Part shown: positions 36,094-43,409 of the stretch, piece by piece | Numbering within the stretch: position 1 is the stretch's first letter | Layout of the letters: each line of letters starts with the position of its first letter | Assembly: GCA_004376295.1 (NCBI GenBank) | Contig: SOJZ01000029.1 | Location: 1 to 64,000 of the forward strand | DNA length: 64,000 nt | From: Candidatus Bathyarchaeota archaeon | GTDB taxonomy: Archaea > Thermoproteota > Bathyarchaeia > Bathyarchaeales > Bathyarchaeaceae | Direction: 5' to 3' | The notes under the pieces: generated by a model | What the model saw: only the letters and a program-made list of their open reading frames with translations | Databases searched by the model: none | What the model was told of the DNA's origin: nothing | Translations under genes and position numbers: made by a program

Positions 36094-37281
36094 ATGGATA
36101 GAAACGGCTTCTTTGTCGTGCTGTGCATTATGGGTTTGTTTGCGATTCTGAGTTCAACGATGTCGAAAAGGCCGGTTCTGCCTTTGTTTGCGGATAGTCT
36201 TGGTGTTCCTGAATATTTGATGGGTTTTGTTGCTGCGGCTTCCACGGTTCCCGGGATTCTCGTGAGCCTTCCCGCTGGGTCTATTTCGGATGTGTTTGGA
36301 AGAAAAAGAATGCTAATCCTATCTGCGTTTGTTTTTGCTTCCGCTCCTTTCCTTTATATTCTTGTGGTTTCTTCTTGGCAGCTTGTTTTGGTGAGGTTTT
36401 ATCATGGTTTTGCTACGGCTGTTTTTGTTCCTGTGGCCAGCGCTGCGATTGTGGAGAGTTTTCCAAAGAGCAAGGCGGAAAGAGTTTCAACTTTTTCTTC
36501 AGCGACTATGATCGGTAGGGGCGCTGCTTCTTTCTTGGGGGGTTACATTCTGTCTGTTACGAGTTCGAACTATAGTGCGGTCTATGTTTCAGTTGGGGTT
36601 GCTGGTGTAGTGGCGCTTTTAACCGGTTTGGCTTTGCGTGGATACAGAGCCACAGAAAGAAGGACTGTTAGGCGTAGGGGCGAATGGAAAGGTTTTTCTG
36701 ATATTTTTCGGGGCTGGAGGAAGATTGCTGGGAATAGAGGCATATTTGTTACGAGTTTGGTGGAAGGAGCTCAGTATTATACGCTTGGTGCGTTTGAGTT
36801 TTTCTTAGTGTTGTACGCCAAGTCTTTGGGGTTTGATGCCCTTTTGATTGGAATTGTTATGGGATCGCAGCTTGTTACGGTTATGGTTACTAAGCCTTTT
36901 ATAGGTAGAATTTCGGACAGGTATGGCAGAAGGATGCCTATACTTGTTGGGTTGATTATTGGAAGTTTGCCTTTGGTCGCTACGCCTTTTGCAAGTCAGT
37001 TTCTGGAACTCGTTGCGGTCTCAATCGTTTATGGGTTAGGACTTTCAACTGCTACGTCTTCTACGACTGCACTTGTTTCAGACTTGACTAGTAAAGGATT
37101 GTACGGCGCATCAATTGGCTTTTTGAGCACCGTCATGGACATAGGTCAGGCTTTGGGACCCATAATAACCGGGTTCATTCTCGCCACAACTGCTGGATAC
37201 TTCGGTGCCTTCATCCATCTTGCAGGAATTCTGCTAGTTTTTGACATGATTTTCTATGTGTTCACAAGAGCCAAGACATGA
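36094..37281 (+). CDS. MFS transporter
   Basis: The 395-residue protein has about 12 membrane segments in two homologous halves. The Major Facilitator loop motif occurs twice: GSISDVFGRKRM between TM2 and TM3, and GRISDRYGRRMP between TM8 and TM9. It is most like drug or small-solute efflux carriers, but the substrate cannot be deduced. Its codons end mostly in T or G, unlike the A/C-ending codons of the nearby gap gene, which may point to a different history. It is followed by a CPBP protease gene on the same strand. Confidence 0.85.
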   Translation: MDRNGFFVVLCIMGLFAILSSTMSKRPVLPLFADSLGVPEYLMGFVAAASTVPGILVSLPAGSISDVFGRKRMLILSAFVFASAPFLYILVVSSWQLVLVRFYHGFATAVFVPVASAAIVESFPKSKAERVSTFSSATMIGRGAASFLGGYILSVTSSNYSAVYVSVGVAGVVALLTGLALRGYRATERRTVRRRGEWKGFSDIFRGWRKIAGNRGIFVTSLVEGAQYYTLGAFEFFLVLYAKSLGFDALLIGIVMGSQLVTVMVTKPFIGRISDRYGRRMPILVGLIIGSLPLVATPFASQFLELVAVSIVYGLGLSTATSSTTALVSDLTSKGLYGASIGFLSTVMDIGQALGPIITGFILATTAGYFGAFIHLAGILLVFDMIFYVFTRAKT

Positions 37282-37405
37282 CTTTTCAAAGATCTTTGCG
37301 ATTTCGTTCAATGCTTCTGTGTGAAAGCCTAGAGATTGCCTTCAAAAGATAGAAAATTCATAATAAAAGTGTGTATAGGGTTATTAGTGCGTGGAGGAAG
37401 CAAGT

Positions 37406-38110
37406 ATGGAGAATCAGCCTAAATGGACGGCAAAGGCTGCGTTGGCTTGTTTTTTGGCGTTGGTTGGTGGAATTCTGTTGGGTTCTTTGGTGGTTGGACT
37501 CGTTTTGTTGGGCATGGGAATAGATTACCTAAGTTTACCTTTTCCCATTGCGCTCATATCTCTACCTGTCAATGAAACCATATTCGTTGTGATTACACTT
37601 TTGTTCGCCAAGTATAAAGGTGCAAGTCTGAAGGAACTCGGTCTGAAAAAACCAAGCGTTAGGATTTTGATGATTGTCTCGGTTGTTGCTGTGCCTCTTT
37701 TACTACTCGGTGTTGGCATATCCGTCGGTGAGGAGATGGTTTTTGGTCCTGATCCAATGGCGGAGCTTCTTGAGAAGTCTGTGATGCCCAGAGGCCCTTT
37801 TCAGTTGGTTGCCATGGTGGCCCTTTCTTTAGTTTTGGTTGGACCTTGTGAGGAGTTGGCTTTTAGAGGTTTTGTTCAGAGGGGTTTTGAGAACTCGTTT
37901 GGGAAGAGGTGGGGTTTGTTGGTGAGTTCCGTGTTGTTTGGGCTTTTGCATGGTCTCAATACTCCATACGCGGTTGTTCCAGTTTTCGTTGTTGGCTTAG
38001 TATTCGGCTACGTATGGCAGCGGACTGGTGGGAACACCACTGCTACGGCTTTGATGCATGGAGTATACGACTCAATAGCCATAGCAACAGCATATTATCT
38101 CAGCATCTGA
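37406..38110 (+). CDS. CPBP-family intramembrane metalloprotease (Rce1/Abi-like)
   Basis: This is a 234-residue membrane protein with about eight hydrophobic segments. The three CPBP motifs are present: EELAFRG (EExxxR), LLFGLLHGLN (FxxxH) and MHGVYDS (HxxxD). The metal site is thus complete, and the protein should cleave peptides or prenylated substrates within the membrane. I choose the ATG at 37406, eight bases after GGAGG, rather than the GTG at 37391 that overlaps that site. It shares T/G-ending codon use with the transporter upstream. Confidence 0.85.
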   Translation: MENQPKWTAKAALACFLALVGGILLGSLVVGLVLLGMGIDYLSLPFPIALISLPVNETIFVVITLLFAKYKGASLKELGLKKPSVRILMIVSVVAVPLLLLGVGISVGEEMVFGPDPMAELLEKSVMPRGPFQLVAMVALSLVLVGPCEELAFRGFVQRGFENSFGKRWGLLVSSVLFGLLHGLNTPYAVVPVFVVGLVFGYVWQRTGGNTTATALMHGVYDSIAIATAYYLSI

Positions 38111-38170
38111 AAACATTACATGTCTCAGCCCTTACACGAAAGAGTCTCATGATTCAACGTGATAACCGAC

Positions 38171-38205
38171 GGTGCGGGGCGGTGGAATTTGAACCTACCA
38201 CCAAA
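38171..38205 (-). pseudogene. tRNA 3'-half-like fragment
   Basis: On the minus strand GGTAGGTTCAAATTCCACC resembles a T arm and is followed by GCCCCGC and ACC, like the acceptor 3' strand and start of CCA of a tRNA beginning GCGGGGC (a Leu/Ser-like type). No matching 5' half is present in the next 90 bases, and the T stem has mismatches. It may be a leftover of integration at a tRNA 3' end, or merely a GGTGG...CCACC hairpin. Confidence 0.35.
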
Positions 38206-38319
38206 AGGAGATGCCACTCAATTTCCTGTTTTTTCTTTCTTAGCACTTTCGTCTTGCAGTAGGAAGGCTTTTACTTTTATGGGGCTAATTTTGTTGGCAC
38301 GTGCATGTCCCTAGTTGTT

Positions 38320-39252
38320 CTAGGGAGTTGTTGAGTCCGTGGGGATCAATACGGGGATTCCGTCTGTTCCAATTATCAATATCTTCACATCTGGTGCGAT
38401 TCTCTGTAGCGTTTGAACCCAAAGATAAAGCTCTGCGATTCTTGTCTCATTTCCACTTTGGCCAACCGACTTTAAGACCAGTTCAATCGCCTCTCTCGTT
38501 GCGTTAGCTTCAATGACTTTTGCTTCTGCTTCACCTAAAGCTTTGATAACAACCTCTTGAGCCGTTGCGTTCGCTAATATCAAGATTCTTTCTCTTTCAA
38601 AGCCTGCCTGAATTCTCTGTTGCTCAGTAACAAGTTTGTCCTCTATTGCAGATGTGTATTTTTCTGGGTAGCCAATATTCTTCAAGTCAAACTCTAAGTG
38701 CATCAAAGTTCCAGCCAAGGATGATTCAGCTTGAAGTTCTACAAGTACAGTCGCCTCTATCTCATTTCTGACAACTTCTCTGAGCTCTATTGTTTCCAGA
38801 GCAGTATAGCCCTTAGTTACCAACCGCATGGTTTCTTCCAAAATAGACTCGATAGCAGTCTCCTTGTAGTTCATATTTGGATAATTGCTGTAAAGGTCTC
38901 TGATTTTGTCTGTGTTAAGTGACCATCTCACTAAGACTTCTATTTGCATCTCAAGCTGATCGGAAGAGAAACATGGAACTGTAGTTTCATAGGAGTCTGT
39001 AGCATAATAGATATCAACGGCGCTAACCCAAGGTGCCTTCAACGCGAAAGCCGGACCAAGCATCGGATCACCTATTGACTTGGAAAGAGGGTCAACAAGA
39101 ATAACAGCATGCCCAACGTCAACTCTCACTAACATCGTCAAAGGAAATATTACAGCGAAAATCAACAGAACAACAAGAAGTACAGTCAACCCAGTTCTTG
39201 CTAATGTCCAGGAGAATCTTAAAGAGTCTGAAGCGTTATTCTTTTCACTCAT
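38320..39252 (-). CDS. SPFH (band 7/prohibitin-like) membrane protein
   Basis: It has one N-terminal membrane helix (LTVLLVVLLIFAVIFPLTML) and then an SPFH domain of about 170 residues (VDVGHAVILVDPLSK, LEMQIEVLVRWSL), followed by an Ala/Glu-rich coiled coil typical of prohibitin/stomatin proteins (QQRIQAGFERERILILANAT). Such proteins form membrane-associated oligomeric cages. The ATG at 39252 has GGAG 11 bases upstream; the earlier ATG at 39276 has none. It follows the small membrane protein gene at 39291 on the same strand, probably in one unit. Confidence 0.85.
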   Translation of the reverse strand: MSEKNNASDSLRFSWTLARTGLTVLLVVLLIFAVIFPLTMLVRVDVGHAVILVDPLSKSIGDPMLGPAFALKAPWVSAVDIYYATDSYETTVPCFSSDQLEMQIEVLVRWSLNTDKIRDLYSNYPNMNYKETAIESILEETMRLVTKGYTALETIELREVVRNEIEATVLVELQAESSLAGTLMHLEFDLKNIGYPEKYTSAIEDKLVTEQQRIQAGFERERILILANATAQEVVIKALGEAEAKVIEANATREAIELVLKSVGQSGNETRIAELYLWVQTLQRIAPDVKILIIGTDGIPVLIPTDSTTP

Positions 39253-39290
39253 TTTACTTCTATCTCCGTTTACCATGCAGCATCAGTAGC

Positions 39291-39602
39291 TTAAATCATT
39301 TTCCTGCGTTGCTCACTCTTTCTCACAAAATACCATATTAACCATGTGATGATGAAGATAGGTAGAATGTCCGCTCCCGGTACTAGCTCAAACAAGGACA
39401 CAAGTCCAACCCAACGAAACATAACAAAGCAGGCGATGATTCCAACTATGTCAAGAAAATCGCCTACTACAGGAAGAAGTAAAATCGCAACCATATATTC
39501 GCTGACATCTAATACTATGCAAATAACGAGAAAAAGCAATTCATACTCGGTAAGAATAAAGTATTGTGGGAAAGACCTGAACTGTTCATCTCGCTGCGTC
39601 AA
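39291..39602 (-). CDS. Small membrane protein, three spans
   Basis: A 103-residue protein with about three hydrophobic segments (LLFLVICIVLDV, VAILLLPVVGDFLDIVGIIA, ILPIFIITWLIWYFV) and a basic C-terminus. No family is recognised. It starts at TTG. It lies just upstream of the SPFH gene and may be its membrane partner, a common arrangement for stomatin-like proteins and small or NfeD-type proteins, though this one is not clearly NfeD. Confidence 0.6.
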   Translation of the reverse strand: MTQRDEQFRSFPQYFILTEYELLFLVICIVLDVSEYMVAILLLPVVGDFLDIVGIIACFVMFRWVGLVSLFELVPGADILPIFIITWLIWYFVRKSEQRRKMI

Positions 39603-39721
39603 ATGTTATTCATCCCGCCTGTGGTTCTAACCGTTCTATCTGTTTTGGAGACCTCTTATAAGTAGTTTTAGAGCAGGCGCGACTTATTTTCTGGCGTACG
39701 CACTTCGTTTTAGGAGGCTAG

Positions 39722-39817
39722 ATGAAACACAACCATGAATGCGTGCGCGCATGCATGCACAGCACATGCATGACTTTTCTAGAAAAGGCAAAGAAAAAGC
39801 TACGGCTTCGTTTTTAG
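39722..39817 (+). CDS. Candidate 31-residue Cys/His mini-protein
   Basis: The ATG follows GGAGG by four bases. The product begins MKHNHECVRACMHSTCMTF, with a Cys/His-rich front encoded largely by the palindromes, and ends in a lysine-arginine-rich tail. It could be a genuine micropeptide or a chance frame created by the palindromes. Only the ribosome-binding site argues for translation. Confidence 0.3.
   Translation: MKHNHECVRACMHSTCMTFLEKAKKKLRLRF
39741..39772. repeat. Pair of TGCATGCA-family palindromes in an alternating purine-pyrimidine tract
   Basis: GCATGCATGCA (39749-39759) and CATGCATG (39765-39772) sit side by side. The first is the end of a 22-bp run of strictly alternating purine and pyrimidine, including GTGCGCGCATGCATGCAC, a possible Z-DNA former. 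Confidence 0.7.
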
Positions 39818-39834
39818 AACTCCACAGAAAAGTA

Positions 39835-39882
39835 GAAAAATTATAGTGGCGCCTGATAAGAGAGACATGCAAATAGCGTGGC
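39835..39882 (+). promoter_or_regulatory. Shared upstream element, copy A (gap gene)
   Basis: The stretch AAAAATTATAGTGGCGCCTG, then ATAAGAGAGAC, then TGCAAATA aligns over 48 bp with copy B at 50721-50773. Both copies end 79-81 bp before the ATG of the next gene. The conserved position suggests a regulatory site upstream of the core promoter. Confidence 0.5.
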
Positions 39883-39960
39883 AAACACAAAAAGGCGAAA
39901 TATTATTAAGAAAAAACATGCGATAGACTTGACAACAAACAATAAAGATGTGATCACAAA

Positions 39961-40971
39961 ATGAAAGTTGCCATAAACGGATTCGGAAGAATAGGAAGAC
40001 TCCTATACAGAGCAGCCCTAGAAACAAAAACAGACATAGACTTTGCAGTCGTAAACGATCTGACAGATGCAAAAACCCTAGCACACTTACTGAAACACGA
40101 CACAACCCACGGACCATTACCATTCGGCGTAACAGTTAAAAACGGAAACATCATAGTCGACGGCCAAAAGCTAACCGTTCTAGCACAACGAGACCCAGCA
40201 AAATTACCATGGAAACAAATGGACGTCTATCTGGTCGTGGAATCTACAGGAAGATTCCGAAAAAGAGAAGACGCAGCAAAACATCTTCAAGCAGGAGCCA
40301 AAAAAGTACTAGTCTCAGCTCCAATGAGCCCAGCTAAAAGTGCAGACCTAACCGTAGTTTACGGCGTAAACGACGACAAATACGACCCAAAAAGCCACCA
40401 CATAATCTCCCTGGCCTCATGCACAACAAACTGTGTATCGCCAGTAGCCAAAGTGCTAAACGACAAATTCGGCATCAAAGCCGGACTCATGACAACAATC
40501 CACGCAGTCACCAACGACCAACGCCTACTCGACATGCAACACAGAGATCTAAGAAGAGCCAGATCAGCAGCCTTCAACATGATACCAACAACGACAGGAG
40601 CAGCAGTAGCCGCCACCTTAACATTACCAGAGCTTGAAGGAAAAATGAATGGGCTCGCCTTGCGAGTTCCAATACCAGACGGCTCAATAGTCGACTTCGT
40701 CACTACACTGAAAAGAGACGTCACGAAAGAGGAAGTCAACGCCGCGTTCAAAGAAGCCGCCCAAAAAGAACTGAAAGGAATCTTAGACTACAGCGAAGAA
40801 CCCCTAGTATCATCAGATATCATACACAACCCATACTCCGCCATCGTAGACGGCCTTTCCACAATGGTCATCGGAAACCTAGTCAAAGTCCTCGCATGGT
40901 ACGACAACGAATGGGGCTACTCAGTCAAGATGGTACGAATGATAGAAAAAATCTGCAAGATGGCCAAGTAA
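39961..40971 (+). CDS. gap: Glyceraldehyde-3-phosphate dehydrogenase, bacterial/class I type
   Basis: It oxidises glyceraldehyde-3-phosphate to 1,3-bisphosphoglycerate (or the reverse) in glycolysis/gluconeogenesis. The 336-residue protein is the bacterial-eukaryotic class, not the usual archaeal class: NGFGRIGR Rossmann motif, Asp33 in VNDLTD favouring NAD+, catalytic Cys154 in SCTTNC, His181, and WYDNEWGYS at the C-terminus. The codons end mainly in A or C, unlike the neighbouring transporter genes. It has its own upstream region with the shared 48-bp element. The assignment is firm; acquisition from bacteria is an inference. Confidence 0.95.
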   Translation: MKVAINGFGRIGRLLYRAALETKTDIDFAVVNDLTDAKTLAHLLKHDTTHGPLPFGVTVKNGNIIVDGQKLTVLAQRDPAKLPWKQMDVYLVVESTGRFRKREDAAKHLQAGAKKVLVSAPMSPAKSADLTVVYGVNDDKYDPKSHHIISLASCTTNCVSPVAKVLNDKFGIKAGLMTTIHAVTNDQRLLDMQHRDLRRARSAAFNMIPTTTGAAVAATLTLPELEGKMNGLALRVPIPDGSIVDFVTTLKRDVTKEEVNAAFKEAAQKELKGILDYSEEPLVSSDIIHNPYSAIVDGLSTMVIGNLVKVLAWYDNEWGYSVKMVRMIEKICKMAK

Positions 40972-41032
40972 CAAACGATACACCACCTTTCGAACTCCAC
41001 ACAATTCACTTTTTTTCAAAACAGTTGAAATA

Positions 41033-41065
41033 ATGCCAAAAATACTAATCATAGACGACTTCTAG
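41033..41065 (+). pseudogene. Response-regulator-like N-terminal scrap
   Basis: The frame ATG...TAG encodes MPKILIIDDF and stops. This is the exact style of a receiver-domain first strand with the acidic DD pair. No continuation in any frame was seen downstream. It may be a gene remnant or chance. Confidence 0.25.
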
Positions 41066-41143
41066 TTCCGGCATAAGGCCACCTCACATGTGCTGTTGGA
41101 ACCGAATTCCCTAGCTGACTTGCATAAATTGTACTCTAGAGTT

Positions 41144-41239
41144 TGGTAGCCCGGGGGAGATTCGAACTCCCGTCGACGGGTCCAAAGCCCACCATGCTTG
41201 TCCACTACAATCGGCGAAACATTTCTTCTCTACCGGGCT
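41144..41239 (-). tRNA. tRNA-Gln (anticodon UUG) with D-arm intron and encoded CCA
   Basis: The acceptor stem AGCCCGG pairs with CCGGGCT, and CCA is encoded (41144-41146). The anticodon loop is CTTTGGA with anticodon TTG at 41183-41185; the T arm is GGGAGTTCGAATCTCCC. A 20-nt intron (41210-41229) interrupts the D stem after position 10. A bulge-helix-bulge is visible: central helix CGGT with GCCG, 3-nt bulges AGA and ATT, and cuts giving exon ends TAG + TGTAG. Removal yields a normal D stem (GTGT/GCAT). A second AGCCCGG lies just upstream (41252-41258). Confidence 0.85.
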
Positions 41240-41354
41240 AAACCTAGTTTCCCGGGCTACATTCACATTCTCATATAATTTTCTGGTTTATATTAACTTA
41301 TCACCGATGTTCATTAAATATAAATAACAGTTTTCAGGCAGAGCTACAACATCT

Positions 41355-41364
41355 TGCATGCATG
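41355..41364. repeat. TGCATGCA-family palindrome
   Basis: TGCATGCATG sits 28 bp before the start of the Cys-cluster gene, which has another copy 12 bp after its stop, so the gene is bracketed by two copies. Confidence 0.7.
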
Positions 41365-41392
41365 AAACGAAACTTGAAGAGGCGAGACACTG

Positions 41393-41767
41393 TTGGGTAG
41401 AGGTATTCTCTGCGTGAGACATAAATGTGTAGAGTGTTGCTTAGAGACGAGGATGCCTCTCTCCAATTTTGATTTAAAGAGGATTCTGAAGCTTGGATAC
41501 AAACTTGAATGCTTTGCAGTGAAAACAGATGGAGAATGGCGTTTAAAGAATAACTCTGGACGATGTGCTTTTCTCATAGCAGAGGGCTGTGGAATATATC
41601 CCCATCGACCTGAAGGATGCAGGCTATACCCACTAGTCTATGATGAAAACCTAGAAAAAGCGGTGATCGATCCCCTCTGTCCCTACGGTCACCTATTTAA
41701 GGTTCAAAAGAACGATGTCGAAAGATTAAAAACCCTCTTAGAAAAACTCACTGAAATAAGGTTCTAA
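41393..41767 (+). CDS. YkgJ-like cysteine-cluster protein
   Basis: The 124-residue protein has the YkgJ/zinc-or-iron cluster pattern: CVECC near the N-terminus, then RCAFLIAEGCGIYPHRPEGC and a final Cys in DPLCPYGH. Members probably bind a metal or an Fe-S cluster through these cysteines; the biochemical role is unresolved. The start is TTG after GAGGCG. TGCATGCA palindromes flank the gene on both sides, suggesting a cassette-like unit. Confidence 0.8.
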   Translation: MGRGILCVRHKCVECCLETRMPLSNFDLKRILKLGYKLECFAVKTDGEWRLKNNSGRCAFLIAEGCGIYPHRPEGCRLYPLVYDENLEKAVIDPLCPYGHLFKVQKNDVERLKTLLEKLTEIRF

Positions 41768-41778
41768 AAACATCAATT

Positions 41779-41788
41779 TGCATGCATG
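41779..41788. repeat. TGCATGCA-family palindrome
   Basis: TGCATGCATG lies 12 bp after the stop of the Cys-cluster gene and exactly at the end of a nucleotidyltransferase-like gene fragment on the other strand. Confidence 0.7.
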
Positions 41789-41936
41789 ACTCTATTCTGA
41801 AGCTTTTCCCGGCTCTAGCCCTTCTCTCAAGGCATTCTTGGTCCAATTTGCCTTCTTGCCTAACCAACACACTTTTGACATCCTGTTCATCGATTACACC
41901 TCGGTCGGGTCTCACCAGCTTGTTCACTATAAAATC
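41789..41936 (-). pseudogene. Nucleotidyltransferase-like C-terminal fragment
   Basis: On the minus strand an open stretch reads DFIVNKLVRPDRGVIDEQDV, then KSVLVRQEGKLDQECLERRA and GKSFRIES. This is the style of the C-terminal part of DUF6036/AbiEii-like nucleotidyltransferases (toxin-antitoxin type). A TAG precedes it, and the similarity ends at the TGCATGCATG palindrome. It is a short orphan fragment, not a full gene. The family name is from memory. Confidence 0.45.
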
Positions 41937-41969
41937 CTATGGAGAAACGATCCATGCTTCAGATTGCAC

Positions 41970-42854
41970 TTAAAGTATTAGCTCACTCAAATCGTACGTA
42001 GCTACACATACAACTGAGTCGGCGCCTCCATAGTACATAAGGAGTTGATCGTCCATCAGAATCGCTCCGCAGCTAAAGACAACATTGGGCACTCTTCCAA
42101 ATCGCTCATAGTCTGTGGTGGGCTCTAAAATCGGCGTTTCAGAACGGTACAGCACTCTTTCGGGGTCGCCCTTATCAAGAAGGAGAGCACCAAGCCGATA
42201 TACTCTCTCAAAGCTAGCGCCGTGATATATGAAGAGCCAACCTTCGTCTATCTCTATTGGTGGGCCGGCGGCCCCTACTTTCCAACAGTCCCACTTTCCC
42301 ATTCTAGGTCCTATTATTGCCTTTATGTGAGACCAATGCTGGAGATCATCAGAGTATGCTACACAAATGTCTGGATCTATACGATGGAACATAACATAAC
42401 GACCGCCAATTTTGCGAGGGAGAATCGCGGCATCTTTGTTTCGAACACCTGCAAATGGCGTCCATCTTTCTCTCCAATTCCACCGCTTGGTAGTAAAATC
42501 GTCGATTGCAATGGATGTCAAAGCGATCTGATGCGCATTTGAAATACGATCACGTAATGCTGTATAGGCCACAATGATCTGTTCACCCAGCAAAGTTAGT
42601 CGAGGGTCCTCACAACCATCTTTTTCGATATGGTTTGCTGGCTCAAAAACAGCAGATGATAGTCGTTCTTCAATATGGAGACCATCCAATGAAGAGGCAT
42701 AGCCAAGTCGAGAAACCCCATCATTACCAACAGCACGATACAGAATGTGGACTCGTCCACCGACATAAAGAGCGGCAGCATTAAAAACTGCACGTGCCTC
42801 CCACGCATGTTCTGATACTGGTTTAAGAATTGGGTTTCCTTGAAATCTCTTCAT
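41970..42854 (-). CDS. GH130-family glycoside phosphorylase/hydrolase
   Basis: This 294-residue five-bladed beta-propeller enzyme has GH130 signatures: FQGNPILKP at the start, VFNAAALYVGGRVHILYRA, and KDGCEDPRLTLLG holding the acid residue region. GH130 enzymes phosphorolyse or hydrolyse beta-mannosides. It belongs to a minus-strand cluster with a GT4 glycosyltransferase, an alpha-barrel protein and a CBS protein, as often seen in archaea and bacteria, pointing to mannan-type glycan turnover. The exact linkage cannot be read from the sequence. Confidence 0.87.
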   Translation of the reverse strand: MKRFQGNPILKPVSEHAWEARAVFNAAALYVGGRVHILYRAVGNDGVSRLGYASSLDGLHIEERLSSAVFEPANHIEKDGCEDPRLTLLGEQIIVAYTALRDRISNAHQIALTSIAIDDFTTKRWNWRERWTPFAGVRNKDAAILPRKIGGRYVMFHRIDPDICVAYSDDLQHWSHIKAIIGPRMGKWDCWKVGAAGPPIEIDEGWLFIYHGASFERVYRLGALLLDKGDPERVLYRSETPILEPTTDYERFGRVPNVVFSCGAILMDDQLLMYYGGADSVVCVATYDLSELIL

Positions 42855-42940
42855 TAGAGCTCTTCCTTGGGTTCATTCTAAAACCCACACTATTTTTCGT
42901 TTATGAAGTGAAACTATAGATTTGAGAGCTTTAGTTGCGT

Positions 42941-42947
42941 GCATGCC
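42941..42947. repeat. Half-length TGCATGC palindrome
   Basis: GTGCATGCC lies 8 bp after the stop of the CBS gene. It is a weaker member of the family in the same 3'-end position. Confidence 0.4.
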
Positions 42948-42954
42948 TTGCTTT

Positions 42955-43353
42955 TTAACTCTTGACTGTCGGCATTCCGACGAGTTCATCCAAGATTCTC
43001 CTTAATGTCAACATTCCTACCAAGAATCCTTTTTTGTCCACTACTGGAAGATGTCGTATGTGATGTAAGATCATAAGCCTCTTAGCCTGCGCAAATGAAG
43101 CGTCTTCACTTATTGTTATGACATTTTTTGACATGACATTTCTTAGGTGCTTGTCTGGAGGAATCTTCCCGACCACGCTTCTGAGGGCATCTCGTTCTGT
43201 AAATATTCCCTTGCATTTTCTTTTATCGTCGGTTATCACCAGTGCCCCGATATGTTTTTTGTAAAGAATTCTAATAGCATCTTCAATTGTCGTCTCCTCT
43301 TTTGTTGTTATTACATTCTCTATCTTTAGATCTCGAACCTTCAACTTTTTCAA
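42955..43353 (-). CDS. CBS-pair regulatory protein
   Basis: Two CBS domains fill all 132 residues: ENVITTKEETTIEDAIRILY...ALVITD, then VMSKNVITISEDASFAQAK...LPVVDKKGFLVGMLT. CBS pairs bind adenosyl ligands (AMP, ATP, SAM) and regulate partners. It sits between the GH130 gene and the alpha-barrel gene and has its own strong TATA box, so it may sense energy state for the glycan cluster or act independently. Confidence 0.88.
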   Translation of the reverse strand: MKKLKVRDLKIENVITTKEETTIEDAIRILYKKHIGALVITDDKRKCKGIFTERDALRSVVGKIPPDKHLRNVMSKNVITISEDASFAQAKRLMILHHIRHLPVVDKKGFLVGMLTLRRILDELVGMPTVKS

Positions 43354-43378
43354 ACCACCACAATCATTTCTCTGGACT

Positions 43379-43394
43379 CCTTATATATAGTATA
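43379..43394 (-). promoter_or_regulatory. TATA box for the CBS gene
   Basis: On the minus strand TATACTATATATAAGG lies 26-41 bp upstream of the CBS gene start, a classic archaeal TATA position. Confidence 0.6.
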
Positions 43395-43409
43395 ATGCAA
43401 ACACTTTTG

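Larger units (their letters stand above)
39603..39960. other. Intergenic region with palindromes, mini-ORF and shared element
   Basis: This 358-bp divergent gap contains a mini-ORF with a good ribosome-binding site (39722), two TGCATGCA-type palindromes (39741-39772), and a roughly 48-bp element repeated upstream of the GNAT gene (39835-39882). The gap gene promoter is probably the AT-rich ATATTATTAA around 39900. Confidence 0.6.

Noticed and set aside
41239-41258. Using the upstream AGCCCGG as the true 5' end of tRNA-Gln(UUG)
   Set aside because: The downstream copy gives the standard T8-A9-G10 continuation and a clean bulge-helix-bulge, as in the second gene.
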